A stretch of 64,000 bases of DNA from Candidatus Competibacteraceae bacterium (GCA_016713505.1 JADJPA010000002.1:1-64000); one strand, 5' to 3'; counted from the first letter of the stretch, positions 8,791-17,953 are shown. Program-made: numbers and translations. The notes: generated by a model not told the origin, from the letters alone.

Positions 8791-9789
8791 TTATAAATCG
8801 GTGATGGGCGTTTGCGACAGCACGCTGATTTGTTGGGCGAGGGCGCGCACCTCGGCCGGTCTCGGCAGATGCGGGCCGAGCCGGGTCAGCTTGGCGGCGG
8901 CGAAGGCGGTCGCCAGTCGGGCGGTTTCGGTCAGGTTCAGCCCTTCCAGTTGCGCCGCGACCAGTCCGGCCACCATCGCGTCCCCCGCGCCTACCGTGCT
9001 GCTGACCTCGACCCGCGCCGGCAGCGCGTGCAGCGCCTGGTCGCGGTCGAGGAACAGCGCGCCGTCGCCGCCCAATGAAATGGAGATCAAGTCGGGAGCG
9101 GGCGAGGCCGCCAGCAGCTCCCGGCCGGTGGCGATCAGCGCTTCCAGCGTTTCGAGCGGCCGGCCGACCAGTTCGGCCAGCTCGTGACGGTTGGGCTTGA
9201 TGATCTTGGGGCCGACCGCCAGCGCCGCCCGCAGCGGCGCGCCGCTGGTGTCCAGCAGCACCGAACCGCCGGCGGCTTGCGCCTTTTGGGTGATGGTGGC
9301 GTAAGCGTCCGCCGGCATCCCCGGCGGCAGGCTGCCCGACAGCACCACCCATTTGACTTGGCCGGCCAGTTGATCGAGCCGGCGCAACACTTGATCGAGC
9401 AAGTCCTTGGCGGCGGCCGGGGTCAATTCCGGGCCGGGCATGTTGAGGTCGGTGGTCTCGCCGCTGACGGTGTCGACCAGTTTGGAATTGATCCGGGTCA
9501 GGCCGTCCAGATAACAGCAGTGGTTGGCGATCTTCTTGCGCTGGAACAGCTCTTCGAACAGCGCGGCGTTATCGCGGCCGATCTGGCCGGTCACGGCGGC
9601 GCTCACGCCGAAATCGGACAGGCAAGAGGCGACGTTGACCGCCTTGCCGCCGACATCGACCTGCATCCGCAAGGCGCGGTTGACCTCGCCGAGCTTGATG
9701 CCGGCGATTTCGATGGTCTGATCGAGCGCGGGATTCAGGGCGACCGTGACCACCTGGGGCGATGCGGCAAACGGGTTTAAGGGGTTCAT
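8791..9789 (-). CDS. fruK: 1-phosphofructokinase
   Basis: PfkB-family sugar kinase (332 aa) converting fructose-1-phosphate to fructose-1,6-bisphosphate, feeding glycolysis. Visible family features are the N-terminal TVALNPALDQTIEI, the substrate-binding VGGKAVNVA, and the C-terminal anion-hole and catalytic-base motif GAGDAMVAGLVA. The length is normal for FruK. Its ATG overlaps the fruB stop codon in an ATGA arrangement (9786-9789), indicating translational coupling, and fruA starts 12 nt after its stop. Confidence 0.95.
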   Translation of the reverse strand: MNPLNPFAASPQVVTVALNPALDQTIEIAGIKLGEVNRALRMQVDVGGKAVNVASCLSDFGVSAAVTGQIGRDNAALFEELFQRKKIANHCCYLDGLTRINSKLVDTVSGETTDLNMPGPELTPAAAKDLLDQVLRRLDQLAGQVKWVVLSGSLPPGMPADAYATITQKAQAAGGSVLLDTSGAPLRAALAVGPKIIKPNRHELAELVGRPLETLEALIATGRELLAASPAPDLISISLGGDGALFLDRDQALHALPARVEVSSTVGAGDAMVAGLVAAQLEGLNLTETARLATAFAAAKLTRLGPHLPRPAEVRALAQQISVLSQTPITDL

Positions 9790-12272
9790 AGGGCGCGGAC
9801 CTCCTCGGCGGTGCGGACGCGCAGCGCGCGCTGGGCCAGTTCCTGCATCGCGGCGCGCGATTCGCCGCGCAACGCGGCTTTCACCGGGGCGATGTCCTGA
9901 GCGCTCATGCTCAACTCATCCACGCCGAGACCGGTCAAAATGCGCGCGCCCAGCGGATCGCCCGCCAGCCCGCCGCAGACGCCGACCCAACCGCCGCCGG
10001 CTCGCGCGCCGCGCACGGTGGCGTCGATCAGCGCCAGCACCGCCGGATGCAAGCTGTCGGCTTGCGCGGCCAGTTCGGGATGCTGGCGGTCCACCGCCAG
10101 CGCGTACTGGGTCAGGTCGTTGGTGCCCACCGAGAAGAAATCGACCAGCGGCGCGAAGCGGTCGGCCATGACCGCCACCGCCGGGATTTCGACCATGATG
10201 CCGAGCTTGACCTCCGGTCCCTTGACCTGCTCGCGCGCCAGCTCGCAATGACCGCGCAGGGCTTCGATCTCGCCGACGTGAGTGACCATCGGGAACATGA
10301 TCCACAGCGGGCCGTGCTGGGCGGCGCGGTACAGCGCCCGCAACTGCCCGTAGAGCAAATCCTGCCGCTGGAGCAGCAGCCGCGCGCCGCGCACCCCGAG
10401 AAACGGATTTTCCTCGCGCGGCAGATGGAGGTACGGCACCTGCTTGTCGCCGCCGATGTCCAGCGCGCGGATGATCAGCCGCTTGCCGGCCATGATCTCG
10501 ACCATTTCCCGGTAGACCTGATACTGCTCGTCCTCGCTCGGGGCGGTGTCGCGTTCCAGATAGAGAAACTCGGTGCGCATCAGGCCGATGCCTTCGGCTC
10601 CGGCCTCCAACGCCGCCGCCGCCTGCTTTGGATTGGCGACGTTGGCGGCGATTTCGACGGTGTGGCCGTCGGTGGTGGTCGCCGGTAGATGGCGGGCCGC
10701 GCGCAAGCTCTCGCGGGCGGCGGCCTGCCGGGCGATCACCTCGGCGACGCTTTTCCGGTCGGCCTCGCTCACGTCCAAGTACAGCACACCGGCCGCGCCG
10801 TCGAGCACCGCCGTGCCGCCGTCGGGAGCGGCCAGCAAGGCCGGGCCGGCCGCCACGATGGCGGGAAAACCCAAGGTGCGGGCCAGGATGGCGGTGTGCG
10901 AAGTCGGGCCGCCAGCGCTGGTCGCCAGGCCGACCACATGGCGGGTGTCGAGGTGCAGGGTGTCGGACGGCGTCAAATCCTCCGCCGCCAGGATCGACGG
11001 TTCGGTCAGATGGATTTGCTTGCGCTCCAACCCGAGCAGTTGGGCCAACACCCGTTCGCCGACATCGCGCAAATCCACCGCGCGGGCGGCCAGCAGCGGA
11101 TCGTCGATCTTTTGCAATTTTTCGATGCGCGCTTGCAGCGCCCGCTGCCAGGACCACGCCGCGCCGTGGCCTTGCATGATGGTGGTCAGCGCATCGCGGG
11201 TCAGCACCGGATCGGCCAGCAGCTCGCGCTGGGCGGCGAAGATGGCGGCTTCGGCGGCGCTCAGGCGCTGGCGGGTGCGGCCTTCCAATTCCTCGCGCTC
11301 GGCGCGCACCGCCAGCAGTGCCTGCTCCAACGCTTCACCCTCGGCCACCACATCGCCGGGCTGATCGCTAACGTCGATTTTTTGGGAGACGTGGCGCACC
11401 AGCTTGCCGACCGCGAGGCCAGGGCTTGCGCCGAGTCCGTAGAGGGCGCGCGGCCCGCCGCTCGGGGTCCATTCGGGTGCGGTCTTGCGGGCGGCCAAGG
11501 CGTTCTTACGGGCGCGCTCGGCGTCGGCCCGCTCCACGGCGGACAGCCCGCGCACGGTCTCTAGCAGCGCGTTCAAGGCGCGTTGCGCGTCGGAACCGCG
11601 CGCGGCGAGCCGTAAAGTCGTGCCGTGGGTGACTCCCAGGGCCAGCAGATCGGTCAGGTTTTTGGCGTCGGCGAATTCGGCGTCCTTGTAAATCCGTATT
11701 TCATTGGCGAAGCGTTTCGCGGTATCGACCCACTGGCTGGCCGGGCGCGCGTGCAGGCCGTTGGGATAGTCCACGGTCCAGGTCGCCTCGGCGTCGGCCG
11801 GCCACGGCGGCGCGGCGGTAGGTTCCGGCGCGGCGGACGGCGCGGGGGCGTCGCCGAGGGCGGCCATCAGCACCAGCGGATTGTCGGCGTGCACCAGGGC
11901 GTCGATGGCGTCGGGTTGTTGCATCAAGCGGGTCAACCGGCGCAGCAAACTGATGTGCTCGTCCGATTGCGCGGCGATGGCGACCACCAGATAGGCTTTC
12001 TGGCCTTCGTTCCAATCCACGCCTTCCGGCAGTTGCAGGATGGCGATGCCGGTGTGCTGGATCAGGTGGCGGTCATCGATCATGCCGTGCGGGATGGCGA
12101 CGCCGCTGCCGAGGAAGGTGTTGGCGACTTGTTCGCGCTTGAGCAGGCTGTCGATGTAGGCGGGTTGGATATAACCGGCGTCCGCCAGCAGCTTGCCGGC
12201 CTGCCGGATCGCGTCTTCCTTGTTGCCCGCTCTGGCGTCGAGCTGAATGCAAGATTTAGTAATCGTTTTCAC
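9786..12272 (-). CDS. fruB: EIIA(Fru)-HPr-EI triple-fusion phosphotransferase
   Basis: Soluble phosphoryl donor for FruA (828 aa from the chosen start). I chose the GTG at 12270-12272 because GGAG lies 6 nt before it; in-frame ATG and TTG codons 12 and 24 nt upstream lack a site. The order is EIIA(Fru) at about 1-140 with the active His62 in GVAIPHGMI; a Pro/Ala linker; HPr at about 162-245 with His174 in GLHARPAS; and EI from about 275, with phospho-His459 in GGPTSHTAILAR and GIGLMRTEF further on. The HPr domain lacks a Ser in the region where regulatory Ser46 normally sits. First gene of fruBKA, with the LacI-type operator TGTAATCGATTACA 42 nt upstream of the start. Confidence 0.93.
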   Translation of the reverse strand: MKTITKSCIQLDARAGNKEDAIRQAGKLLADAGYIQPAYIDSLLKREQVANTFLGSGVAIPHGMIDDRHLIQHTGIAILQLPEGVDWNEGQKAYLVVAIAAQSDEHISLLRRLTRLMQQPDAIDALVHADNPLVLMAALGDAPAPSAAPEPTAAPPWPADAEATWTVDYPNGLHARPASQWVDTAKRFANEIRIYKDAEFADAKNLTDLLALGVTHGTTLRLAARGSDAQRALNALLETVRGLSAVERADAERARKNALAARKTAPEWTPSGGPRALYGLGASPGLAVGKLVRHVSQKIDVSDQPGDVVAEGEALEQALLAVRAEREELEGRTRQRLSAAEAAIFAAQRELLADPVLTRDALTTIMQGHGAAWSWQRALQARIEKLQKIDDPLLAARAVDLRDVGERVLAQLLGLERKQIHLTEPSILAAEDLTPSDTLHLDTRHVVGLATSAGGPTSHTAILARTLGFPAIVAAGPALLAAPDGGTAVLDGAAGVLYLDVSEADRKSVAEVIARQAAARESLRAARHLPATTTDGHTVEIAANVANPKQAAAALEAGAEGIGLMRTEFLYLERDTAPSEDEQYQVYREMVEIMAGKRLIIRALDIGGDKQVPYLHLPREENPFLGVRGARLLLQRQDLLYGQLRALYRAAQHGPLWIMFPMVTHVGEIEALRGHCELAREQVKGPEVKLGIMVEIPAVAVMADRFAPLVDFFSVGTNDLTQYALAVDRQHPELAAQADSLHPAVLALIDATVRGARAGGGWVGVCGGLAGDPLGARILTGLGVDELSMSAQDIAPVKAALRGESRAAMQELAQRALRVRTAEEVRAL

Positions 12273-12296
12273 AATTATCTCCATAAATGGCGGCAA

Positions 12297-12744
12297 TATG
12301 AAGTCAGTGACAATGTAATCGATTACAATTCAAAGTCAAGAGAAATCTTTGAAGGTAGCCAAGACATTTAGAGAAAGTCATACAATGATCTAAGCCAGCG
12401 ATTCTGCTTGAAGCAAGGTCGCAGGGAAAAAATTAAGCTTTCAAAAGCGGGTTCGGAAGGCCGGTTTTGAGGCCGATAGGCCACTTCGGCCTGGCGTTTT
12501 GGGATGGGCGAGGTGCCGTGCGCGGCCGGCCCGGCCATCCCGCGCGCTGCCGGGTTTGCTGTGGAGTTCGTTCCACGGGCGGATTGAGGCGCGCGTCCTT
12601 TCCAAAGGATTCAGCGTGGGTGCTTTTCGCGCCGGGAAGCATCACAAAGACTATTGCCGAGAATAACAGCGACGGCCTTGGAAGCACTGAAGAGGCGTTG
12701 CGCTTTCAATGCTTCCAAGGCGAAAGGCCGGTCAGGGATAAGAA
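12297..12744. other. Intergenic region: fruB promoter and downstream end of the ABC block
   Basis: About 450 nt without a convincing gene. It holds the fruB operator (12314-12327) and, nearer the ABC block, a 12-bp perfect inverted repeat GCCTTGGAAGCA / TGCTTCCAAGGC at 12675-12721 (23-nt loop, no T-run), which could end the long ABC transcript or stabilise its 3' end. A GTG-initiated open frame on the minus strand at 12433-12687 begins hydrophobic but turns into Arg/Pro-rich sequence, so I do not call it. Confidence 0.6.
12314..12327. promoter_or_regulatory. LacI-type operator upstream of fruB
   Basis: TGTAATCGATTACA, a perfect 14-bp palindrome with the central CG typical of LacI-family operators. 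The same 12-bp core occurs at 23431-23442 in front of the ABC block and a variant lies at 23625-23638 in front of the LacI-type gene, linking fruBKA to that regulator. Confidence 0.75.
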
Positions 12745-13857
12745 TTATTCCTTGCCGCCGTAAACTTGTTCCTTACTGAAGATTTTTGCGGCGATCAGCG
12801 TGCTGTCGATGTTGTCCTTAGTGATCGGCATCACCGGCGTGATCACGGTTGGAATCTTGGCGAAACCATTGTCGGTCATGGCGAAGCGCAAGCCGCCCTG
12901 GCCGGCTTCCCGCGCGATGCGCTCCAGCGACTTAGCGGGGTTTTGGGCGATCTCGACCGCGATCTCGGCGGCCTTGTGCGCCAGGGGTTTGATCGGTTTC
13001 CAGACATCCACCGCTTGCTTGCCCTGGACGATGTACTGAATATTCTTCAAATCGGCATCCGCGCCGGCGACGAAGACTTTTTCCGCATCCGCCAGCTTTT
13101 CCAAATCCAACGCCGCGATCGCTCCGCTAGCCAGCCCGCTGTTGTTGCAAACAAAGGCATCCACCGCATTTTTGTACTTCACCAGCAAATTGCTGGCGGT
13201 TTCGGCGGAGCGGTCGGGCGACCAATCGACATGGGAGATTTGCGCGATCAGCTTCAAGCCGGGGTTTTGTTGGATGGTGTTCAACACGCCTTGACTCATG
13301 GCTTCGGCGTTGGAATCGCCGGGCTGCCCCATGATGAGCGCCACGGTGCCTTCGACCTTGCCGCGCTTTTGCTGGAACCATTTCACCATGGCCTCTCCCT
13401 GCAACTGACCGACCGCCCAGCTATCTTGCATCACCATGAGATCCAGCGGGCCGTTGACCACCAGGGCGTCGTAGCCGACCACTTTGACGCCCTTGCTGTT
13501 GGCCAGACGCACCAGCGCGCCGGCGAGCCCGGTGTTGACCGGTTGCAGCACGATCACCCGCGCCCCGTCATCCAACATCTTTTCGAACTGCCGCAACTGG
13601 GTCAGCTCGCTGTTGCCGCTGGCGTCGAACAGGACTTGCGCGCCCAGCGCTTGCGCGCGAGCGACGAACTCGGCCTTGTCGGTCTGGTAGCGCTCCTCCT
13701 GCATGGTTTTGAGCAGGAAGCCGACCTTGACGCCCTGTTCCTCGGCGCGCGCGGCGGGCTGAAAAATCAGCGCCGCGGCCGCTAACAGGATCAGGCTGGC
13801 GGTGCGGATTGAGGGCGAAAAGCCGCGCGTTCTCAGAAATAGCCTCGACGTGTTCAT
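12745..13857 (-). CDS. Xylose-type periplasmic sugar-binding protein (second paralogue)
   Basis: Periplasmic type-I binding protein of the XylF/RbsB class (370 aa) that presents sugar to the XylG/XylH-type transporter upstream in the transcript. An N-terminal signal segment (about 18-38, LILLAAAALIF, cleavage near AARAEE) precedes the mature start VKVGFLLKTMQEERYQ. Motifs shared with its paralogue at 16778-17827 are VIVLQPVNTG, LMVMQDSWAVG and IMGQPGDSNA, so the two arose by duplication. It is the last gene of the block, 75 nt after the permease. GGAGG precedes the ATG. Differences: a longer leader and a segment around residues 305-320 (SLERIAREAGQGG) absent from the paralogue, which may alter ligand choice. 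The exact sugar cannot be read from sequence, and no xylose catabolic genes are in the window. Confidence 0.85.
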   Translation of the reverse strand: MNTSRLFLRTRGFSPSIRTASLILLAAAALIFQPAARAEEQGVKVGFLLKTMQEERYQTDKAEFVARAQALGAQVLFDASGNSELTQLRQFEKMLDDGARVIVLQPVNTGLAGALVRLANSKGVKVVGYDALVVNGPLDLMVMQDSWAVGQLQGEAMVKWFQQKRGKVEGTVALIMGQPGDSNAEAMSQGVLNTIQQNPGLKLIAQISHVDWSPDRSAETASNLLVKYKNAVDAFVCNNSGLASGAIAALDLEKLADAEKVFVAGADADLKNIQYIVQGKQAVDVWKPIKPLAHKAAEIAVEIAQNPAKSLERIAREAGQGGLRFAMTDNGFAKIPTVITPVMPITKDNIDSTLIAAKIFSKEQVYGGKE

Positions 13858-13932
13858 GAAAGCCTCCGGGTAAAGGGGTTGAGCTGATTTGATTGAGAGA
13901 GCAGCAGGGCCGCCCGCTCCTCGAATCGGTGT

Positions 13933-15108
13933 TTACCCGCGCTTCTTTTTGCTCAACACGTCAAACCAGACCGCCAGAATGATGATGCAGCCCTTGATGA
14001 TCAATTGGTAAAAGGTCGGCACTTCCAACAGGCTCATGCCATTGTTCAGCACGCTGATGATAAACGCGCCGATCACCGTGCCGATGATGGTGCCGACCCC
14101 GCCGGAAAAGCTGGTGCCGCCGATGATGACGGCGGAAATGGCGTCCAGTTCGAACATGTTGCCCAAATTGGGGGAGGCGCCGTTCAGCCGCGACGCCAGC
14201 ATGATGCCGGCCAGCGCCGACAGGGTGGTGATGATGCAGTAAATCGCCACCTTCATCCGGTTGATGCTGATGCCCGACAGCCGCGCCGCTTCCTCGTTGC
14301 CGCCCATCGCGTAAATCCGCCGGCCGAACTTGGTGTGTTGCAGCGTGAAGCTGCCGATGAAGGCGATGACCGCGAAAATCGCCACCGGATAAGGCAAGCC
14401 GCGGTACGAGAAGGCATAGAGTACGATCGCGCCGGCCAGCAAAGTCACCACCACCGTGGTGATCAGATCTTGCGGTTTGACGGTAACGCCGTATTGGCGC
14501 TTTTGTTGGATATCCCGATATTGCGCAAACAGCAGATACGCCAGGATGAGCAATACCACGATCGTGGAAAGCGTCACGGAAAAAAACCCGCCGCCGATTT
14601 CGCCGAACGTTGGATTGGTGACCGGTACGGAACCGCCGTCGGAAAGGGTCAGGGCGATGCCTCGGGCAATGGTCATCATTCCCAGGGTGATGATGAACGG
14701 CGGAATGTTGTAATGGGCGATCCAGAACGCATTCCACAGCCCGATCAGAACGCCGGTCAGCAACAAGGTAAGGAGAATCGCCGCCCAGATATTGATGCCG
14801 GATTGCATCAACAGGGTCACGGTGATGGCCGCCAGACCCACAATCGAGCCGACCGAAAGGTCGATGCCGTTGATGATGATGACCAAGGTCATGCCGACCG
14901 CGATGATGCCGACGATGGTGGTTTGCCGGGCCAGATTGGTCAGATTGCGGGGCGTGAAGAACGCCTCGTCCCAGAGGCTGAAAATGATCATCAGCACGAT
15001 CAGGGCGACCAAGGTGCCATTGTCTTTCAAAAACTTCAGAAAAGCGCGCATCCCTTCGCCTTGCAGGAAACCCGCCGCCTGTTCTTGAGTCGGTGCGTTG
15101 TTGGCCAT
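13933..15108 (-). CDS. xylH: Xylose-type ABC sugar permease
   Basis: Inner-membrane permease of the CUT2 class (391 aa), about ten hydrophobic helices, pairing as a homodimer with the ATPase encoded immediately upstream. The signature ING IDLSVGSIVGLAA (with the space ignored) near residue 105 is typical of RbsC/XylH proteins, as is the segment AARLSGISINRMK that contacts the ATPase. A polar insertion near 198-215 (RDIQQKRQYGVT) between helices is longer than in RbsC, as in XylH-type permeases. It starts 13 nt after the ATPase stop codon with a GGGGG-rich ribosome site. Assigned to the xylose type mainly through its partner proteins; the true substrate is open. Confidence 0.85.
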   Translation of the reverse strand: MANNAPTQEQAAGFLQGEGMRAFLKFLKDNGTLVALIVLMIIFSLWDEAFFTPRNLTNLARQTTIVGIIAVGMTLVIIINGIDLSVGSIVGLAAITVTLLMQSGINIWAAILLTLLLTGVLIGLWNAFWIAHYNIPPFIITLGMMTIARGIALTLSDGGSVPVTNPTFGEIGGGFFSVTLSTIVVLLILAYLLFAQYRDIQQKRQYGVTVKPQDLITTVVVTLLAGAIVLYAFSYRGLPYPVAIFAVIAFIGSFTLQHTKFGRRIYAMGGNEEAARLSGISINRMKVAIYCIITTLSALAGIMLASRLNGASPNLGNMFELDAISAVIIGGTSFSGGVGTIIGTVIGAFIISVLNNGMSLLEVPTFYQLIIKGCIIILAVWFDVLSKKKRG

Positions 15109-15121
15109 GTGCTAATCCCCC

Positions 15122-16654
15122 TTATTTCCGGCTGCCGGTGGCGTAAGCCATGATGAGTTCTTTGGTTGCTTGCTCGCGGGTCAATTCGGCGACGATTTCG
15201 CCCTCGCACATTACGAGAATGCGGTCGCTGATGCCCATGACTTCCGGGAGTTCCGAGGAAATGATGATCACCGTCACCCCGTCCTCGACCAGCTTGTTCA
15301 GCAGGTTGTAAATCTCGACTTTCGCGCCCACGTCGATGCCGCGGGTCGGCTCGTCGAGAATGAGGACTTTCGGTTTGATGTTGAGCCATTTCGCCAGGAT
15401 GACCTTTTGCTGGTTGCCGCCGCTCAGGGTGTCGATCTTGACATCGAGTCCGGGGGTTTTGATGGCCAGCCGCTTGACGTAATCCTGCGCCAGGTTGCGC
15501 TCCTTGGCCTCGTTGATGACGCCGAGGAGGTTGGTGACGGTTTCCAGCGAGCTGATCATCATGTTCTGAGTGATGCTTTGGCCCAGAATCAGCCCGATGC
15601 GCTTGCGGTCTTCGGTGACCAGCCCGATGCCGTGCTCGATGGCGGCGTGCGGGGAGCGGAATTTGACCGACTGATTGTTCAAGTAGATTTCGCCGCGCGC
15701 CGGGCCGGGCGGCGCGCCGAAAATCCCCGAAACCAACTCGGTGCGCCCCGAGCCCATCAAACCGGAAATCCCCAGAATTTCGCCTTTGTAGGCGCAAAAC
15801 GAAGCGTTCTTGACTTTCTTGTGGCCCGGCAGATCGGGGTTGTCGATTTCGAAATTCTTGACTTCCAGCACCTTTTCGCCGCGCTGGAACTGGCCCTTGG
15901 GAAACATGTCCTTAACGTCGCGCCCGACCATGCGGCTGATCAGTTGATCGAGCGTCATGTCGGCCATCGGGGTCACGTCACCGATGGTTTTGCCGTCGCG
16001 CAACACCACCACGCGGTCGGCGATTTGCTGGAGTTCTTCCATCTTGTGCGAGATGTAGGACATGCACACGCCCTGGCGCTTCAGTTTCCGAATGATCTCG
16101 AACAGCGCCGCGACTTCCTTGTCGGTGAGAGCGGAGGTCGGTTCGTCGAACACCAGGATGTCGGCTTTTTTCGACAGCGCCTTGGCGATTTCCACCATCT
16201 GTTGTTTGCCGACCGTTAAATCCTTCACCTTATCGGTCGGCTTGAAGTCGGTGATATTCAGCTCGTCGAGCAGGCGTTGGGTTTCGGCGAACAGCTTGCT
16301 CCAATGGATCGCGCCGAAGGCGTTGGTCATTTGGCGGTCCAGAAAGATATTCTCGGCGACCGTCAATTCGGGAATCAGGTTCAATTCTTGATAGATGATC
16401 GCGATGCCGGCGGCTTCCGCTTCCTTGGTGTTATAAAACCGTTTCAACTCGCCCCGCAGATAAATGTCGCCTTCATAACTGGGGTAGGGCCAAACGCCGC
16501 TTAAGACCTTCATCAAGGTCGATTTGCCCGCTCCGTTCTCGCCCATCAGCGCCAACAACTCGCCCGATCGCGCCTCAAAATTGACATCGTTTAGGGCGCG
16601 TACACCAGGAAAGTCCTTGACGATATTTTTCATTTCCAATACGACTTCGCCCAT
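15122..16654 (-). CDS. xylG: Xylose-type ABC sugar transporter ATPase (two nucleotide-binding domains)
   Basis: Cytoplasmic ATPase with two fused ABC domains (510 aa from ATG 16654; a GTG nine bases upstream is possible but too near its ribosome site). The first half has Walker A GENGAGKST, followed by LSGVWPYPSYEGDI, a stretch typical of XylG. The second half has GSGRTELV at the degenerate second Walker A, the signature LSGGNQQKVILAKWL and Walker B VLILDEPTRGID, as usual for RbsA/XylG proteins. It is separated from the upstream binding-protein gene by 123 nt holding a terminator-like hairpin, so it is probably expressed at a lower level than that gene. Confidence 0.9.
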   Translation of the reverse strand: MGEVVLEMKNIVKDFPGVRALNDVNFEARSGELLALMGENGAGKSTLMKVLSGVWPYPSYEGDIYLRGELKRFYNTKEAEAAGIAIIYQELNLIPELTVAENIFLDRQMTNAFGAIHWSKLFAETQRLLDELNITDFKPTDKVKDLTVGKQQMVEIAKALSKKADILVFDEPTSALTDKEVAALFEIIRKLKRQGVCMSYISHKMEELQQIADRVVVLRDGKTIGDVTPMADMTLDQLISRMVGRDVKDMFPKGQFQRGEKVLEVKNFEIDNPDLPGHKKVKNASFCAYKGEILGISGLMGSGRTELVSGIFGAPPGPARGEIYLNNQSVKFRSPHAAIEHGIGLVTEDRKRIGLILGQSITQNMMISSLETVTNLLGVINEAKERNLAQDYVKRLAIKTPGLDVKIDTLSGGNQQKVILAKWLNIKPKVLILDEPTRGIDVGAKVEIYNLLNKLVEDGVTVIIISSELPEVMGISDRILVMCEGEIVAELTREQATKELIMAYATGSRK

Positions 16655-16685
16655 TGAATTCACCGTCCTGTTTTGTTGGGGTTGG

Positions 16686-16722
16686 AAAAAAGCCCACCTT
16701 CAGCGTCGGGTGGAAAGTGGGC
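16686..16722 (-). terminator. Intra-operon terminator/attenuator after the first xylose-type binding protein
   Basis: Minus strand: GCCCACTTT, a 13-nt loop, AAGGTGGGC (one mismatch), then TTTTTT. A second GC-rich inverted repeat CCCGCGCG / CGCGCGGG lies between it and the stop codon at 16778. The arrangement suits partial termination that keeps binding protein in excess over the membrane complex, as known for binding-protein operons. Confidence 0.75.
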
Positions 16723-16777
16723 TTCAACAGGGGATCGGTTCCCGCGCGAACCGGGCCTGCGCCAAACCGCGCGGGCG

Positions 16778-17827
16778 TTATTTCTTGCCGTAGACCTGCT
16801 CTTTGGTATACAGCCCGCCCGCGATGATGGTCGAATCCAGATTGTCCTTGGTCACCGGGACGATCTCGGTCACGATGGTCGGCACATCGACGGCGCCGTT
16901 GTTGATGGTTTTGTCGACCTTGACGACCTCGGCGGGTTTTTTATCGGGGTTCTGGGCCAGCTTGACGGCCGCTTCGGCGGCGGTTTCCGCCAGGGGCTTG
17001 ACCTTCTTCCAGATTTCGACGGTCTGCTTGCCTTGCGCCACGTATTGAATGTTGGTCAGATCGGCGTCGGAACCGGCGACGAACACTTTGTCGATGCTGG
17101 CCAGTCCCTGGGCGTCGAGGGCGGCGATCACACCTCTGGCCATGCCGCTGTTGTTGCAAATAAAGGCATCGACTTTGTTTTTATATTTGGTCAAGACGTT
17201 TTCGGTGGTCGCCATCGCCTTGTCGGTGGACCAGCCTTCGTGCGATTGCTCCACCACCAGTTTCAAACCGGCGTTTTTCTTGATGAGATCCAGCGCGCCG
17301 CTGCTCATGGCCACCGCGTTGGAATCGCCCGGTTGTCCCATGATCAGCGCGACGCTGCCTTCGATCTTGCCGTCGCGGTGTTTCTTGAACCAGTCCAGCA
17401 TCGCTTCGCCCTGGAGCTTGCCCACGGCCCAGCTATCCTGCATCACCATCAGATCGAGCGGACCGTTGACCAGCATCGAGTCGTAACCCACGACTTTGAC
17501 TTTTTCTTCGTTGGCGGTTTTGACCATCTTGCCGGCGGTTCCGGTGTTCACCGGTTGCAGCACGATGACCTTGCAGCCTTTCGACAGCATGTTTTCAAAC
17601 TTGGCGAGCTGAGCCTGTTCGTCGTTGTTGGCCGAATCGAACACCACTTCGGCGCCCATCGCTTCCGCTTTGGCGATGAAGTCAGCTTTATCGTGCTGAT
17701 AGCGTTCTTCCTGCATGGTTTTCAGCAAGAAACCAATCTTGACCTTGTCGGCGGCGAACACCGTGTTACCCAGGGCCAACGCAACGGCGGAGGCGGCGAA
17801 CAGGACTTTAAGAGTTTTTCGGCTCAT
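16778..17827 (-). CDS. xylF: Xylose-type periplasmic sugar-binding protein
   Basis: Periplasmic type-I sugar-binding protein (349 aa) with a clear signal peptide (1-25, LFAASAVALALGN, cleavage after VFA) and the mature start DKVKIGFLLKTMQEERYQ. XylF-like features include VIVLQPVNTG, the strand VVGYDSMLVNGPLD, and FICNNSGMARG near the hinge. The C-terminus KDNLDSTIIAGGLYTKEQV matches the XylF pattern of NNIDSTVI plus a tail. AAGGAG is well spaced before the ATG. The gene directly precedes xylG-xylH, with the attenuator between. Paralogue of the protein at 12745-13857. The xylose assignment is by family resemblance only. Confidence 0.87.
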   Translation of the reverse strand: MSRKTLKVLFAASAVALALGNTVFAADKVKIGFLLKTMQEERYQHDKADFIAKAEAMGAEVVFDSANNDEQAQLAKFENMLSKGCKVIVLQPVNTGTAGKMVKTANEEKVKVVGYDSMLVNGPLDLMVMQDSWAVGKLQGEAMLDWFKKHRDGKIEGSVALIMGQPGDSNAVAMSSGALDLIKKNAGLKLVVEQSHEGWSTDKAMATTENVLTKYKNKVDAFICNNSGMARGVIAALDAQGLASIDKVFVAGSDADLTNIQYVAQGKQTVEIWKKVKPLAETAAEAAVKLAQNPDKKPAEVVKVDKTINNGAVDVPTIVTEIVPVTKDNLDSTIIAGGLYTKEQVYGKK

Positions 17828-17953
17828 CGGATGCTCCTTAGGGGTGAACGATTATTGAGATTATGCTGCGATGTGACCGCTCGACCGACCCCGGCAAAGG
17901 CGGGGCCGGCTCCTTTATTTTAGCGGGGGGATTCTGGTTGTTCGGAGGATCGC

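Noticed and set aside
12433..12687. 84-codon minus-strand frame with a hydrophobic start resembling a signal peptide
   Set aside because: GTG start inside the 12-bp inverted repeat, no ribosome site, and an Arg/Pro-rich remainder that does not look like protein.
15170..16219. Long plus-strand open frame opposite the xylG-like gene
   Set aside because: Antisense of a well-supported ATPase; composition shows the usual shadow bias. The same applies to frames opposite fruB, the XylF-like genes, narG and narH.
17883..17920. GC-rich hairpin (CCCCG ... CGGGG) after the ribose-type binding-protein gene as a terminator
   Set aside because: Short stem and no T-run on the minus strand; it lies in the leader of the next gene.
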